64,000 nucleotides of DNA from Aquitalea aquatilis (lineage in GTDB: Bacteria; Pseudomonadota; Gammaproteobacteria; Burkholderiales; Chromobacteriaceae). The translations under genes were made by a program, and so were the position numbers. The stretch lies in assembly GCF_005155025.1 (NCBI RefSeq), contig NZ_CP039731.1, forward strand, positions 3,038,001-3,102,000, given 5' to 3'. Under the pieces are notes generated by a model that saw only the letters and a list, made by a program, of their open reading frames with translations, had not been told where the DNA came from and searched no databases. Below, piece by piece: positions 16,407 through 25,696 of the stretch (its first letter is position 1; every line of letters starts with the position of its first letter).

Positions 16407-17822
16407 ATGTCGATCAAAAAGCTGATCGTTGCTGCCATGCTGGCGGCATCTGCCTTCACTATTGAACCTGCTGTTGTACTTGCTGCCGATTTGCCCGATT
16501 TTGCCCGCATTGTCGAAAGCGAGGGCAAGGCGGTGGTCAATGTCAGTACCACATCGACCATCAAGCAGAATGTCAGCAGCCTGCCGGAAGGCATGGAAGG
16601 TGATCCCTTCTTCGAATTTTTCCGCCGCTTTGCTCCGCAGCAGCAACAGGAGCGCCAGGAGCGCTCGCTGGGTTCCGGTTTCATCATTTCCGCTGACGGC
16701 TACCTGCTGACCAATGCCCATGTGGTGGCGCGTGCGGATGAAATTACCGTCACCCTGACTGACAAGCGCGAATTCAAGGCTAACGTGATTGGCTCGGATG
16801 CCCGTACCGATGTGGCTCTGCTCAAGATCGAGGCCAAAGACCTGCCGGTGGCGCGACTGGGCAATATGGCCGATGTGCGTGTGGGCGAGTGGGTGTTGGC
16901 CATTGGCTCGCCCTTCGGTTTTGAGAATACCGTGACCTCCGGCATCGTATCGGCCAAGAATCGCCTGTTGCCGGATGAGAATTTTGTCCCCTTCCTGCAA
17001 ACCGATGCTGCGGTCAATCCCGGTAACTCGGGCGGGCCGCTGTTCAACATGAAGGGTGAAGTGATCGGCATCAACTCGCAGATCTACAGTCGTTCTGGCG
17101 GTTTTATGGGCATTTCCTTCTCGATTCCCATTGATGTGGCGATGAATGTGGCCGATCAGCTCAAGGCCACTGGCAAGGTGAGTCGTGGTCGCATTGGCGT
17201 GGCCATTCAGGAGCTGAACAAGGATCTGGCTGCCTCTTTCGGTTTGAGCAAGCCGGCCGGTGCGCTGGTGAATGAGGTGGAGAAAAAGAGCCCGGCAGAC
17301 AAGGCTGGCTTGCGTGCCGGTGATATCATCCTGTCGGTGGCGGGGCAGGCCGTGGCCTCGTCTTCTGATCTGCCGCGACTGATCGGTGCCATCCGCCCGG
17401 GGAAACCGGTAGCGCTGGAAGTGTGGCGCAATCGTGCAATCCTCAAGTTGAGCGTGGTGCCGGAAGAACTGAAGAATGAGGATGCCCGCACGGCTCAGCG
17501 CGAGTACCGTGCACCGCAAGCCACGCCGGATGCGCAAAACATGAAGCAGCTGGGGCTGGCGCTGGCCGAGTTGACGCCACCGCAGTTGGCCAAGGCCGGC
17601 ATCAAGTATGGCCTGCAAGTTCGGCGTGCCAGCGGGCTGGCTGCCCGTGCCGGTGTGCAGCCTGGGGACGTGATCGTGGGTCTGGGGGGCGAGGCCATCA
17701 GCAGCTTCGGCCAGTTCAAGGCTGCGGTTACCGCTGCGCCCAAGGGCAGTACACTGGCCTTGCAAGTGCTGCGCCAGGGCATGACCCTGTTTATTCCATT
17801 GACCATTGGTGGGGAAGAATGA
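16407..17822 (+). CDS. mucD: Do/DegP-family periplasmic serine protease (MucD)
   Basis: 471 residues from ATG 16407; the longer open frame lacks a signal sequence at its start, while this one begins with MSIKKLIVAAMLAASAFTIE and a likely signal cleavage after AxA (VLAA). Trypsin-like domain with the triad in TNAHVV (His), DARTDVALLKI (Asp) and NPGNSGGPLFN (Ser), followed by two PDZ domains (~280-370 and ~385-465). Degrades or refolds damaged envelope proteins under sigma-E stress. The sequence just before the domain (LGSGFIIS) is typical. The 3' end overlaps the glutaredoxin-like gene by 4 bases (ATGA). Confidence 0.95.
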   Translation: MSIKKLIVAAMLAASAFTIEPAVVLAADLPDFARIVESEGKAVVNVSTTSTIKQNVSSLPEGMEGDPFFEFFRRFAPQQQQERQERSLGSGFIISADGYLLTNAHVVARADEITVTLTDKREFKANVIGSDARTDVALLKIEAKDLPVARLGNMADVRVGEWVLAIGSPFGFENTVTSGIVSAKNRLLPDENFVPFLQTDAAVNPGNSGGPLFNMKGEVIGINSQIYSRSGGFMGISFSIPIDVAMNVADQLKATGKVSRGRIGVAIQELNKDLAASFGLSKPAGALVNEVEKKSPADKAGLRAGDIILSVAGQAVASSSDLPRLIGAIRPGKPVALEVWRNRAILKLSVVPEELKNEDARTAQREYRAPQATPDAQNMKQLGLALAELTPPQLAKAGIKYGLQVRRASGLAARAGVQPGDVIVGLGGEAISSFGQFKAAVTAAPKGSTLALQVLRQGMTLFIPLTIGGEE

Positions 17823-18058
17823 AGCTGACCTTGTATTTCCGTGAGTACTGCAGCCTGTGCCACCAGATGCTGGCAGAACTCAAGCCATGGCAGGCCAGGC
17901 ATGGTTTTGAGCTGGATGTGGTGGATGTGGATGCAGACCCGATTCTTGAGGCCAGATTCAATGAACTGGTGCCGGTATTGATGGACGGTGAACACCAGAT
18001 TTGTCACTGGCATCTGGATATTCCTGCTTTGGCTGCACATTTGGGCGAAATCGGCTAA
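17819..18058 (+). CDS. Small glutaredoxin-family thiol protein
   Basis: 79 residues, glutaredoxin-like (DUF836 group). Thioredoxin fold start MKLTLYFREYCSLCHQML with the redox motif C-S-L-C (Cys 11 and 14), then the cis-Pro region VPVLM. It likely forms or reduces thiols in the cytoplasm; no signal peptide is seen. It overlaps the mucD stop by 4 bases, so the two are translationally coupled. A glutaredoxin gene at this place is common in betaproteobacteria. The substrate is unknown. Confidence 0.9.
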   Translation: MKLTLYFREYCSLCHQMLAELKPWQARHGFELDVVDVDADPILEARFNELVPVLMDGEHQICHWHLDIPALAAHLGEIG

Positions 18059-18083
18059 AATCCGCGCCAGTGTGAGTTGTTCG

Positions 18084-18108
18084 AGGGCACGCCAGCGTGC
18101 CCTTATCT
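18084..18108 (+). terminator. Terminator between glutaredoxin gene and lepA
   Basis: AGGGCACG (18084-18091) pairs with CGTGCCCT (18096-18103), 4-base loop, then TTATCTTT. It sits 16 bases before lepA, so it may also be partial. Confidence 0.7.
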
Positions 18109-18123
18109 TTTTGCTGGATACCG

Positions 18124-19917
18124 ATGAAACATATCAGAAATTTCTCGATCATTGCCCATATCGACCATGGCAAATCGACCCTGGCCGACCGCTTCATCCA
18201 GTTTTGCGGTGGCCTCGAACTGCGCGAAATGAGTGCCCAGGTGCTCGACTCGATGGATATCGAGAAAGAGCGCGGCATTACCATCAAGGCGCAAACGGCC
18301 GCCCTGCAATACAAGGCAGTTGATGGCCAGGTGTACAACCTGAACCTGATCGACACCCCAGGACACGTGGACTTCTCTTACGAGGTTTCCCGCTCGCTGT
18401 CCGCCTGCGAAGGCGCATTGCTGGTGGTGGATGCCTCGCAGGGTGTGGAAGCGCAAACCGTGGCCAACTGCTACACCGCCATCGACCTGGGGGTGGAAGT
18501 CGTACCTGTGCTGAACAAGATCGACCTGCCGGCGGCAGAGCCCGAACGTGTCAGCCAGGAAATCGAAGACATCATCGGCATTGAGGCCATTGATGCAGTG
18601 CGTGCCTCGGCCAAGTCCGGCATCGGCATTCAGGACATCCTCGAAGTGGTGGTCAGCAAGATTCCGCCGCCGGAAGGCAATCCGGATGGTCCGCTCAAAG
18701 CCCTGATCATCGACTCCTGGTTCGACAACTACGTCGGCGTGGTGATGCTGGTGCGGGTCAAGGATGGCCAGGTTCGTCCCAAGGACAAGATCAAGTTCAT
18801 GGCTACCGGTGCCGAGCATCTGGTGGAGCAGGTTGGCGTGTTCTCGCCCAAGTCGGTACCGCGCGATGTGCTGAACGCAGGCGAGGTGGGCTTCATCATT
18901 GCCGGTATCAAGGAGCTGAAATCGGCCAAGGTGGGCGATACCATCACCCTGATGAAAACGCCGGCCACCGAAGCCCTGCCGGGCTTCAAGGAAGTGCAGT
19001 CGCAGGTATTTGCCGGCCTGTATCCGGTGGAAAGCCACGATTACGAAGCCCTGCGCGATGCGCTGGAAAAGCTGCAACTGAACGATGCTTCGCTCAAGTA
19101 TGAACCCGAGGTGTCGCAGGCACTGGGCTTTGGCTTCCGTTGCGGCTTCCTGGGTCTGTTGCATCTGGAAATCGTGCAGGAACGGCTGGAGCGCGAATTC
19201 GACATGGACCTGATCACCACGGCACCAACCGTGGTGTATGAGCTGGTGTTGAAAGACGGCAGCGTGATTCATGTCGACAACCCGTCGCGTCTGCCGGACC
19301 CGGGCAAGGTGGAAGAGATCCGCGAACCCATCATCACCGCTCATATCCTGGTGCCGCAAGACTATGTCGGCGCGGTCATTACCCTGTGTACCCTGAAGCG
19401 CGGTGTGCAGCGCAATATGCAGTATCTGGGCCGTCAGGTGATGCTCACTTACGATATGCCGATGAATGAAGTGGTGATGGACTTCTTTGACCGCCTCAAG
19501 TCCACCAGCCGCGGCTATGCCTCCCTTGACTACGAGTTCAAGGAATTCCAGTGCGCCGATCTGGTGAAGCTGGATGTACTGGTCAACAGCGAAAAAGTGG
19601 ATGCGCTGAGCCTGATCGTGCACCGTGCGTCCAGCGTCTACCGTGGCCGTGAACTGGTATCCAAGATGCGCGAGCTGATTCCGCGCCAGATGTTTGATAT
19701 CGCTGTGCAGGCTGCCATCGGCGGACATATCATTGCCCGTGAAACAGTGAAGGCACTGCGCAAGAACGTACTGGCCAAGTGCTACGGCGGCGACATCACC
19801 CGTAAGAAAAAGCTGCTGGAAAAGCAAAAGGCCGGCAAGAAGCGCATGAAGCAGGTGGGTAACGTGGAAATCCCGCAAGAGGCTTTCCTGGCCATTCTTC
19901 AAGTAGGGGACAAATAA
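18124..19917 (+). CDS. lepA: Elongation factor 4 (LepA)
   Basis: 597 residues from ATG 18124 ([20 protein letters not shown]), matching the family length of ~600. Translational GTPase: G1 [10 protein letters not shown]2 RGITIKAQ, G3 DTPGHVDF, G4 NKID, G5 SAKSG, then domains II, III, V and the LepA-specific C-terminal domain ([20 protein letters not shown]). It assists ribosome function and assembly under stress. Directly followed by lepB with no spacer bases. An in-frame upstream ATG at 18097 overlaps the terminator and is not preferred. Confidence 0.98.
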   Translation: MKHIRNFSIIAHIDHGKSTLADRFIQFCGGLELREMSAQVLDSMDIEKERGITIKAQTAALQYKAVDGQVYNLNLIDTPGHVDFSYEVSRSLSACEGALLVVDASQGVEAQTVANCYTAIDLGVEVVPVLNKIDLPAAEPERVSQEIEDIIGIEAIDAVRASAKSGIGIQDILEVVVSKIPPPEGNPDGPLKALIIDSWFDNYVGVVMLVRVKDGQVRPKDKIKFMATGAEHLVEQVGVFSPKSVPRDVLNAGEVGFIIAGIKELKSAKVGDTITLMKTPATEALPGFKEVQSQVFAGLYPVESHDYEALRDALEKLQLNDASLKYEPEVSQALGFGFRCGFLGLLHLEIVQERLEREFDMDLITTAPTVVYELVLKDGSVIHVDNPSRLPDPGKVEEIREPIITAHILVPQDYVGAVITLCTLKRGVQRNMQYLGRQVMLTYDMPMNEVVMDFFDRLKSTSRGYASLDYEFKEFQCADLVKLDVLVNSEKVDALSLIVHRASSVYRGRELVSKMRELIPRQMFDIAVQAAIGGHIIARETVKALRKNVLAKCYGGDITRKKKLLEKQKAGKKRMKQVGNVEIPQEAFLAILQVGDK

Positions 19918-20880
19918 GTGGGCGAAAACCTGTTCTGGGTGTTTACCGTGGCCGTCATTGTTGGCGGCATGCTGGTGGGTTTTGGCGGTCAGCGTGAAGC
20001 CGGTGCCAAGGATTGGCCGGTTTCGGTGCAGTGGGGCTATCTGGCCCTGGTCATCGGTGGTTTCGGCCTGCTGTCCAATTACATGAGCTTCACTGCGGTG
20101 ATGCTGGTGTTTGTGCTGATTACCGGCGTGGTATGGGGCCTGGACAAATGGTTGCTGGCCAAGAAGCGTGCCGGTGAGCCCGGCCACTTTGTTGAATACT
20201 CGCGTGGTTTCTTCCCGGTGATCCTGGTGGTTTTCCTGCTGCGCTCCTTCCTGGTAGAGCCTTTCCAGATTCCCAGCAGCTCGATGCGCCCCGGTCTGGT
20301 GGTGGGTGACTTCATCCTGGTCAACAAGTTTGCCTATGGCATCCGCGTGCCGGTGTTGAACAATGTGCTGGTGCCGGTGGGCAAGGTGAGCCGTGGTGAT
20401 GTGGTGGTATTCAACTACCCGCCCAATCCCAAGGTGAATTACATCAAGCGGGTCATCGGCGTGGCTGGCGATGTGGTGGAATACCGCAACAAGCGCCTGA
20501 GCATCAACGGCAAGGCAGTGCCGGATGAAAAAGACGGCACTTACGAGTATCTTGAGCAGGGCATGGCCATGATTCACAATGACCAGTTCAAGGAAGTGAT
20601 GGATGGCAAGGCCTACCAGGTGCTGAATATTCCGGAAGCGCCGGTCGTGGCGCTGGGGCAGGTGGCTGATTTCCCGTCGCGTGACCAGTGCCAGTATGAT
20701 GACAACGGCTTTGTGTGCAAGGTGCCGGCCGGCCATTACTTCATGCTGGGCGATAATCGCGACAACAGCCTGGATGGTCGTTACTGGGGCTTTGTGGAAG
20801 ATCGTCTGATGGTCGGCAAAGCCTTCCTGATCTGGATGAACTTCAGCTCGCTGTCCCGTATCGGCAAGGCCATTCATTGA
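19918..20880 (+). CDS. lepB: Signal peptidase I
   Basis: 320 residues, GTG start directly after the lepA stop. Three N-terminal hydrophobic segments (~4-22, ~40-75, ~97-110) precede the periplasmic catalytic domain. The catalytic Ser is in PSSSMRPG (Ser ~122) and the general-base Lys in NYIKRVIG; box E is GDNRDNSLDGRYWGFV. Removes signal peptides from secreted proteins. The lepA-lepB-rnc-era-recO order is conserved across proteobacteria. Confidence 0.97.
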   Translation: MGENLFWVFTVAVIVGGMLVGFGGQREAGAKDWPVSVQWGYLALVIGGFGLLSNYMSFTAVMLVFVLITGVVWGLDKWLLAKKRAGEPGHFVEYSRGFFPVILVVFLLRSFLVEPFQIPSSSMRPGLVVGDFILVNKFAYGIRVPVLNNVLVPVGKVSRGDVVVFNYPPNPKVNYIKRVIGVAGDVVEYRNKRLSINGKAVPDEKDGTYEYLEQGMAMIHNDQFKEVMDGKAYQVLNIPEAPVVALGQVADFPSRDQCQYDDNGFVCKVPAGHYFMLGDNRDNSLDGRYWGFVEDRLMVGKAFLIWMNFSSLSRIGKAIH

Positions 20881-20906
20881 CACCGTTTTCCGGCAGGGGG
20901 AGTTCC

Positions 20907-21263
20907 ATGCAGCGTCAGCGAGGTTTGTCCGTCATTTCGGTGTTGTTCATCATGCTCATTCTGGGTGCCGGCTTCTTGTTGGCCGGCAAGGTGCTGCCGG
21001 TGTACAACGAGTATGCCGAAGTACGCAAGGCCGTCACCGCCATGGCCGCAGAAACCGGCAAGAGTGATACCGAACTGCGCCGGGAATTCATGAATCACGC
21101 CATGGTCGGGGGTATTTCGTCGATCAAGCCGGAAAACCTCACCATCATCACCACCGCCAACAACGTGTTCGTGCGTGCAGCCTATCGCCGCGAAGTTCCG
21201 CTGTTTGCCAATGTCAGCCTGGCTTTCGATTTCGATACCCAGGCCGGACAGACACCCCAGTAA
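20907..21263 (+). CDS. DUF4845 membrane protein
   Basis: 118 residues from ATG 20907, with AGGGGGAG upstream. One N-terminal membrane segment (LSVISVLFIMLILGAGFLLA) preceded by a basic QRQRG, reminiscent of a pilin-like N terminus, then a small soluble domain (VLPVYNEYAEVRKAV ... NVSLAFDFDT). This is the DUF4845 family, found between lepB and rnc in beta- and gammaproteobacteria. Function unknown; its place suggests a link with secretion or processing but nothing shows it directly. Confidence 0.92.
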   Translation: MQRQRGLSVISVLFIMLILGAGFLLAGKVLPVYNEYAEVRKAVTAMAAETGKSDTELRREFMNHAMVGGISSIKPENLTIITTANNVFVRAAYRREVPLFANVSLAFDFDTQAGQTPQ

Positions 21264-21268
21264 CTACA

Positions 21269-21979
21269 GTGAACCAAGTTGAAACCCGATTCCGGCGCCT
21301 GTCACAGGCGCTGGATTATGCATTCCAGAAGCCCGATCTGCTGCGCCAGGCGCTGACACATCGCAGCTTTGCTGCCTCCAATAACGAGCGTTTCGAATTT
21401 ATTGGCGACAGCATTCTCAATTACACCGTGGCGCGCATGCTGTTCGATCAGTTTCCGCGCCTGAGTGAAGGCGAGCTGTCACGCTTGCGTGCCAATCTGG
21501 TCAACCAGAACACGCTGGCCGAGATCGCCCACGAGCTCAAGCTGGGTGAATACCTGTATCTGGGTGAGGGCGAGCTGAAAAGTGGTGGCTTCAATCGGCC
21601 GTCAATTCTGGCCGATGCGCTGGAGGCTACCTTTGCCGCAGTCAGTTTCGATGCGGATTTCCAGCGTGCCGAGCAGGTGGTGCGCCGCCTGTACGCAGGC
21701 CGCGTGGCGGCCATCGATCCCACCAAGCATGCCAAGGATGCCAAGACCCGTTTGCAGGAAGCACTGCAGGCGCGCAAATGGCCTCTGCCCAAATACCGCA
21801 TCCAGACCCAGACCGGCGAAGCCCACGAACAATGGTTCAAGGTGGTGTGCGATCTGGGCGAACTGATGATCGAATCCAGCGGTGAGGGCGGCAGTCGCCG
21901 CGCCGCCGAACAGCAGGCCGCCGAAGCCGCACTGCTGCTTCTTGAACAAAAACTGGCCACAGGCAAGAAACACCCATGA
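21269..21979 (+). CDS. rnc: Ribonuclease III
   Basis: 236 residues, GTG start at 21269. The catalytic domain has the signature NERFEFIGDSILNYTVA (family ERLEFLGDSVL; here Phe-Ile replaces Leu-Leu) and downstream acidic residues in ILADALEATFAA. The C-terminal dsRNA-binding domain ends in GSRRAAEQQAAEAALLLLE. Cleaves rRNA precursors and structured mRNAs. The stop overlaps era by 4 bases. Confidence 0.97.
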   Translation: MNQVETRFRRLSQALDYAFQKPDLLRQALTHRSFAASNNERFEFIGDSILNYTVARMLFDQFPRLSEGELSRLRANLVNQNTLAEIAHELKLGEYLYLGEGELKSGGFNRPSILADALEATFAAVSFDADFQRAEQVVRRLYAGRVAAIDPTKHAKDAKTRLQEALQARKWPLPKYRIQTQTGEAHEQWFKVVCDLGELMIESSGEGGSRRAAEQQAAEAALLLLEQKLATGKKHP

Positions 21980-22866
21980 CCGAACACGCATATCATTGTG
22001 GCTTTGTCGCCATCGTTGGCCGCCCCAATGTGGGCAAATCGACGCTGATGAACCATCTCATCGGCCAGAAAGTCAGCATTACCTCGAAAAAGGCGCAAAC
22101 CACGCGCCATCGTGTCAACGGCATTCATACCGAAGACAACGCCCAGTTCATTTTTGTCGATACCCCGGGCTTCCAGACCTTCCACAAGGGCGCGCTCAAC
22201 GAGACGCTGAACAAGAGCGTGAAAGACTCGCTGGGCAGCGTCGACTGTGTGCTGTTCATCCTGGAAGCCATGCGCTGCAGCGCGGCCGACCGTGAAGTGA
22301 TGGCGCTCTTGCCCAAGCACACGCCGGTCATCCTGGTGATCAACAAGCTGGACAAGGTCAAGGACAAGTTCCTGCTGCAGGAATTCATCGATGGCGTGCG
22401 CACCGAATTCCAGTTTGCCGACTGCGAAGTGGTCAGTGCCAAGCACGGCCAGCGCCTGTCCGAGCTGCTGGACAAGGTGCGGCCGCATCTGCCGGAATCC
22501 ATGCCGCTGTATCCGGACGACATGGTGACCGACAAGAGCGAGCGCTTCCTGTCCGCCGAAATCGTGCGCGAAAAGCTGTTCCGCTACCTGGGCGAAGAGC
22601 TGCCGTATGAAATGAATGTGGAAGTGGAAATGTTCGAAATGGATGGTGCGCTGCGCCGCATCCACATCGCCATTCTGGTGGACAAGGACAACCAGAAGCC
22701 CATCGTCATCGGCAAGGGCGGCGAAAAGCTGAAGAAAATTTCGACCGAAGCGCGGCTGGACATGGAAAAGCTGTTCGACGGCAAAGTCTTCCTGCAAGTC
22801 TGGGTCAAGGTCAAATCCGGCTGGGCTGACGACGTGCGCTTCCTGCGGGAATTCGGCCTGAACTGA
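21976..22866 (+). CDS. era: GTPase Era
   Basis: 296 residues. G1 GRPNVGKST, G2 TTRHRV, G3 DTPGFQ, G4 NKLD, G5 SAKHG, then the KH domain (PIVIGKGGEKLKKISTEARL). Binds the 3' end of 16S rRNA in 30S assembly. It overlaps rnc upstream by 4 bases and the ABM-domain gene downstream by 1 base. Confidence 0.98.
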   Translation: MTEHAYHCGFVAIVGRPNVGKSTLMNHLIGQKVSITSKKAQTTRHRVNGIHTEDNAQFIFVDTPGFQTFHKGALNETLNKSVKDSLGSVDCVLFILEAMRCSAADREVMALLPKHTPVILVINKLDKVKDKFLLQEFIDGVRTEFQFADCEVVSAKHGQRLSELLDKVRPHLPESMPLYPDDMVTDKSERFLSAEIVREKLFRYLGEELPYEMNVEVEMFEMDGALRRIHIAILVDKDNQKPIVIGKGGEKLKKISTEARLDMEKLFDGKVFLQVWVKVKSGWADDVRFLREFGLN

Positions 22867-23201
22867 TGCCGCTCAAGCTGCCTTCTCCGCCTTACTGGGC
22901 GGTGATTTTTTCCTCGCAACGCAGCGCTGCCGACCAGGGCTACGCCGACATGGCCGAACGCATGTTGCGCCTGGCCGAGGTCCAGCCCGGTTATCTGGGC
23001 GCGGAAAGTGCCCGTGACAGTGCCGGCTTTGGCATTACCGTTTCCTACTGGGACAGCGTGGAGGCCATTGCCGCCTGGCGGCAGCATGCCGAGCATCTGG
23101 TCGCGCAAAAGCTGGGGCGCGAGGTGTGGTATCGCGACTTCTCGCTCAAGGTGGCGCGGGTAGAGCGTGCGCATGCCAGCGGACAGGACCGGGACGCATG
23201 A
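22866..23201 (+). CDS. ABM-domain (antibiotic biosynthesis monooxygenase-like) protein
   Basis: 111 residues with a ferredoxin-like ABM fold: YWAVIFSSQRSAADQGYADM, LAEVQPGYLGAESARD, ITVSYWDSVEAIAAWRQHAE, ending in WYRDFSLKVARVE. This is the YgiN/heme-degrading-like single-domain family; the E-S-x-R and W-D/S-x-x-A-I-x-x-W signatures are present. It is squeezed between era and recO with one- and four-base overlaps, so it is co-translated. The function is unknown; a small cofactor-free monooxygenase or quinol oxidase are general possibilities. Confidence 0.88.
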   Translation: MPLKLPSPPYWAVIFSSQRSAADQGYADMAERMLRLAEVQPGYLGAESARDSAGFGITVSYWDSVEAIAAWRQHAEHLVAQKLGREVWYRDFSLKVARVERAHASGQDRDA

Positions 23202-23926
23202 GCCAACAGGGCAGGGTAGACCGCCAGCCCGGCTACCTGCTGCACACCCAGCCCTATCGTGAAACCAGCCTGCTGGTGGAGGTGTTCACGCCACAGCATG
23301 GCCGTTTTACTCTGGTGGCCCGCGGTGCACGCCGGCCACGGGCGGATGTGCGCGGCGTACTGCTGCCATTTCAGCCGCTTACCCTGTCCTGGTTTGGCAA
23401 GGGGGAAGTGCGCACCCTGCATACGGCAGAATGGAATGGTGGTGTGCCACAGTTGTCCGGCATCCGGCTGGTCTGCGGCTTCTATCTGAATGAACTGATG
23501 CTGAAGCTGACGGCCCGTGACGATGCCGAACCGCGTGCCTTTACCATTTATGATCAGGCGGTGCGTGCGCTGGCACAGACGCATTCCCTGTCCAGCGTGC
23601 TGCGCCGCTACGAATTGCGGCTGCTGCAGGCACTGGGCTATGCCGGCAGTTTCGCCTGTGACCTGCACGGCGAACTGATCGACCCCGCTGCCGACTACCT
23701 GTGCCGGGGCGGTGCCCTGCCCGAACGGGCCAGCGGCGAGGCGGCCGGGCAGTCGGTCTGCTTGCCCGGTGCCGAATTGCTGGCCATCGAGGCCGATGAC
23801 TACGCCGCCGCCAGCACCCGTCGTGCTGCCCGCAGCCTGCTGCGCTTGCTGCTTACCGATTTGCTGGGCGCGGAGCCACTGGCCTCGCGTGAACTCTTGC
23901 AGGCCATCAACGCCATTGCCGACTGA
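23198..23926 (+). CDS. recO: DNA repair protein RecO
   Basis: 242 residues from ATG 23198, overlapping the previous stop (ATGA). OB-fold N terminus ([34 protein letters not shown]) and the helical C-terminal domain ([17 protein letters not shown]). Loads RecA with RecR and RecF at gaps. The zinc Cys set common in other RecO proteins is mostly absent, as in proteobacterial members. Start choice follows the conserved N-terminal sequence and the tight overlap. Confidence 0.95.
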   Translation: MSQQGRVDRQPGYLLHTQPYRETSLLVEVFTPQHGRFTLVARGARRPRADVRGVLLPFQPLTLSWFGKGEVRTLHTAEWNGGVPQLSGIRLVCGFYLNELMLKLTARDDAEPRAFTIYDQAVRALAQTHSLSSVLRRYELRLLQALGYAGSFACDLHGELIDPAADYLCRGGALPERASGEAAGQSVCLPGAELLAIEADDYAAASTRRAARSLLRLLLTDLLGAEPLASRELLQAINAIAD

Positions 23927-23949
23927 GGCCTGCGCAACAGGAGCTGAAG

Positions 23950-24678
23950 ATGATTTTGCTTGGTGTGAATATCGATCATGTCGCCACGCTGCGCCAGGCG
24001 CGCGGTACCCGCTACCCCAGCCCGATCGAGGCTGCATTGGTCGCGGAAACCGCCGGTGCCGACCTGATTACCCTGCATCTGCGTGAAGACCGTCGCCACA
24101 TTCAGGATGCCGACGTGGTAGCCATGCGTCAGGTCATCAAGACCCGCATGAACCTGGAAATGGCCATGACGCCGGAAATGCTGGCCAATGCGCTGGCGGT
24201 GGCACCGGAAGACGTGTGCCTGGTGCCGGAAAAACGCGAAGAAGTCACCACCGAAGGCGGGCTCGATGTGCTGGGCCACTATGCCGATGTGTGCCATTAC
24301 ACCGAAACCCTGCAGCAGGCCGGCATCCGCGTATCCATTTTCATCGACCCGGACCGCGCCCAGATCAGCAAGGCTTATGAAGCCGGTGCCCGCGTGATCG
24401 AGCTACACACCGGTGCGTATGCCGATGCGGTACATGCTGCCGAACGTGAGGCCGAACTGGCGCGCATTCGCGGTGCAGCAGCCTTTGCCAGCGAACTGGG
24501 CATGGTGGTGAATGCCGGGCACGGGCTGAACTATCACAACGTCAAGCCGATTGCCGCCATCCCGCAGATCAGCGAGCTGAATATCGGCCATGCCCTTATC
24601 GGCCAGGCCGTGTTTGTTGGCCTTGATCGCGCCGTACGCGACATGAAAGCCTTGATGCAGGAAGCCCGTCAGGGCTGA
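23950..24678 (+). CDS. pdxJ: Pyridoxine 5'-phosphate synthase
   Basis: 242 residues, TIM barrel. Condenses 1-deoxyxylulose 5-phosphate with 3-amino-2-oxopropyl phosphate. Signatures: [62 protein letters not shown] and [16 protein letters not shown] lies upstream of ATG 23950. It belongs to the recO-pdxJ-acpS arrangement seen in E. coli, here with one extra gene before acpS. Confidence 0.98.
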   Translation: MILLGVNIDHVATLRQARGTRYPSPIEAALVAETAGADLITLHLREDRRHIQDADVVAMRQVIKTRMNLEMAMTPEMLANALAVAPEDVCLVPEKREEVTTEGGLDVLGHYADVCHYTETLQQAGIRVSIFIDPDRAQISKAYEAGARVIELHTGAYADAVHAAEREAELARIRGAAAFASELGMVVNAGHGLNYHNVKPIAAIPQISELNIGHALIGQAVFVGLDRAVRDMKALMQEARQG

Positions 24679-24683
24679 GCCGC

Positions 24684-25247
24684 ATGCCCACCATCATCAG
24701 CCACGCGGTGGCCGGGGCCACGCTATCCCGTCTGGCGGGGGCCGGCTCGGCCGCAGCCTCGCGCGCCGATGGTCTGAAGGTCTTGCTGCTGTGCGCTGCC
24801 GCGGCCATGCTGCCCGACCTGGACGTGGTCACCTTCAAGCTTGGCATTCCTTATGCCAGCCCCTGGGGGCATCGCGGTGTGTCGCATTCCTTGCTGCTGG
24901 CCCTGCTGGCAGCATTGTTGCTGACTGCTTGCAGCCGTGGTTTGTGGCAGCGGCTGGGCTGGTCCTTGCGCTCGGCCTGCTTGCTGCTGTTTGCCGTCAT
25001 CGCCAGTCATGCCGGACTGGATATGCTGACCGATGCCACGCATGGCCCGGCTTTGTTCATGCCGTTCGACATGCAGCGCTATCTGCTGCCGTGGCGGCCG
25101 ATTGAAGGTGCGCCCATCTCACCGCGACTATGGCTGACGGCCAAAGGCGGCCGCGTGGTTTATACCGAGTTGCTGTATGTCTGGCTGCCTTGTCTGATGC
25201 TGTGGCTGCTGCGTGTCAGCGTTGAACGGCGCAAGGAGCAGGCATGA
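24684..25247 (+). CDS. YdjM-type membrane-bound metal-dependent hydrolase (DUF457)
   Basis: 187 residues, starts 6 bases after pdxJ and overlaps acpS by 4 bases. It has the family features: SHAVAGAT near the N terminus (metal-ligand His), [10 protein letters not shown] (Asp ligands), [20 protein letters not shown] (His and RGVSHS signature), and [14 protein letters not shown] (His/Asp). Four hydrophobic segments suggest an inner-membrane protein. It is the zinc-dependent LexA-regulated/YdjM family, roles mostly unknown; some members are proposed phospholipase- or hydrolase-like. Its presence inside the pdxJ-acpS pair is unusual compared with E. coli. Confidence 0.85.
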   Translation: MPTIISHAVAGATLSRLAGAGSAAASRADGLKVLLLCAAAAMLPDLDVVTFKLGIPYASPWGHRGVSHSLLLALLAALLLTACSRGLWQRLGWSLRSACLLLFAVIASHAGLDMLTDATHGPALFMPFDMQRYLLPWRPIEGAPISPRLWLTAKGGRVVYTELLYVWLPCLMLWLLRVSVERRKEQA

Positions 25248-25624
25248 TCTACGGTATTGGCACCGATATGGTGGAAATCGCCCGCATGCAGGGCCTGTTG
25301 CAACGCTGGGGCGACAAGGCCGGCCGGCGCATTCTGGCCGAGGCGGAAATGCCTGACTTTCTGGCGGCGGCCGATCAGGCGCGCTTCCTGGCCAAGCGCT
25401 TTGCGGTGAAGGAAGCACTGTCCAAGGCGGTGGGTACCGGGGTGGTGCAGCCGGTATTGCTCACCGCCATTGCTGTCAGCCACGATGCACAGGGCAAACC
25501 CATGCTGGTATTCGGCCCGGACTTGCAGGACTTCCTGCTGCAGCGCGGCGTGGTGCGCAGCCATGTCTCCATCACGGACGAGCGCGAACACGCCCTGGCC
25601 TTTGTGGTATTGGAGCAGGATTAG
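25244..25624 (+). CDS. acpS: Holo-[acyl-carrier-protein] synthase
   Basis: 126 residues. Transfers 4'-phosphopantetheine from CoA to ACP. Signature [14 protein letters not shown] with the magnesium-binding Asp, and [20 protein letters not shown] with the Glu and Lys of the active site. Length is normal (~126). ATG overlaps the preceding stop (ATGA). Confidence 0.97.
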   Translation: MIYGIGTDMVEIARMQGLLQRWGDKAGRRILAEAEMPDFLAAADQARFLAKRFAVKEALSKAVGTGVVQPVLLTAIAVSHDAQGKPMLVFGPDLQDFLLQRGVVRSHVSITDEREHALAFVVLEQD

Positions 25625-25656
25625 CCCCCGGCCTATCCTTGCCAAAGAATCAATCC

Positions 25657-25676
25657 TGAGGGCCGCCCGGCCCTCA
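25657..25676 (+). other. Hairpin between acpS and nagZ
   Basis: TGAGGGCC (25657-25664) pairs with GGCCCTCA (25669-25676), 4-base loop. No U tract follows, so a partial terminator or mRNA stabiliser is possible. Confidence 0.5.
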
Positions 25677-25696
25677 CACTGTTTGGAGTATCAGCC

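Noticed and set aside
15564-17765. A 733-codon open frame on the minus strand opposite rseB and mucD
   Set aside because: Same reason: it spans two real genes in antisense and carries no motif.
18103-20883. A 926-codon open frame on the minus strand opposite lepA and lepB
   Set aside because: Antisense shadow of two certain genes, rich in His and Gln as such shadows are; no domain and no ribosome site.
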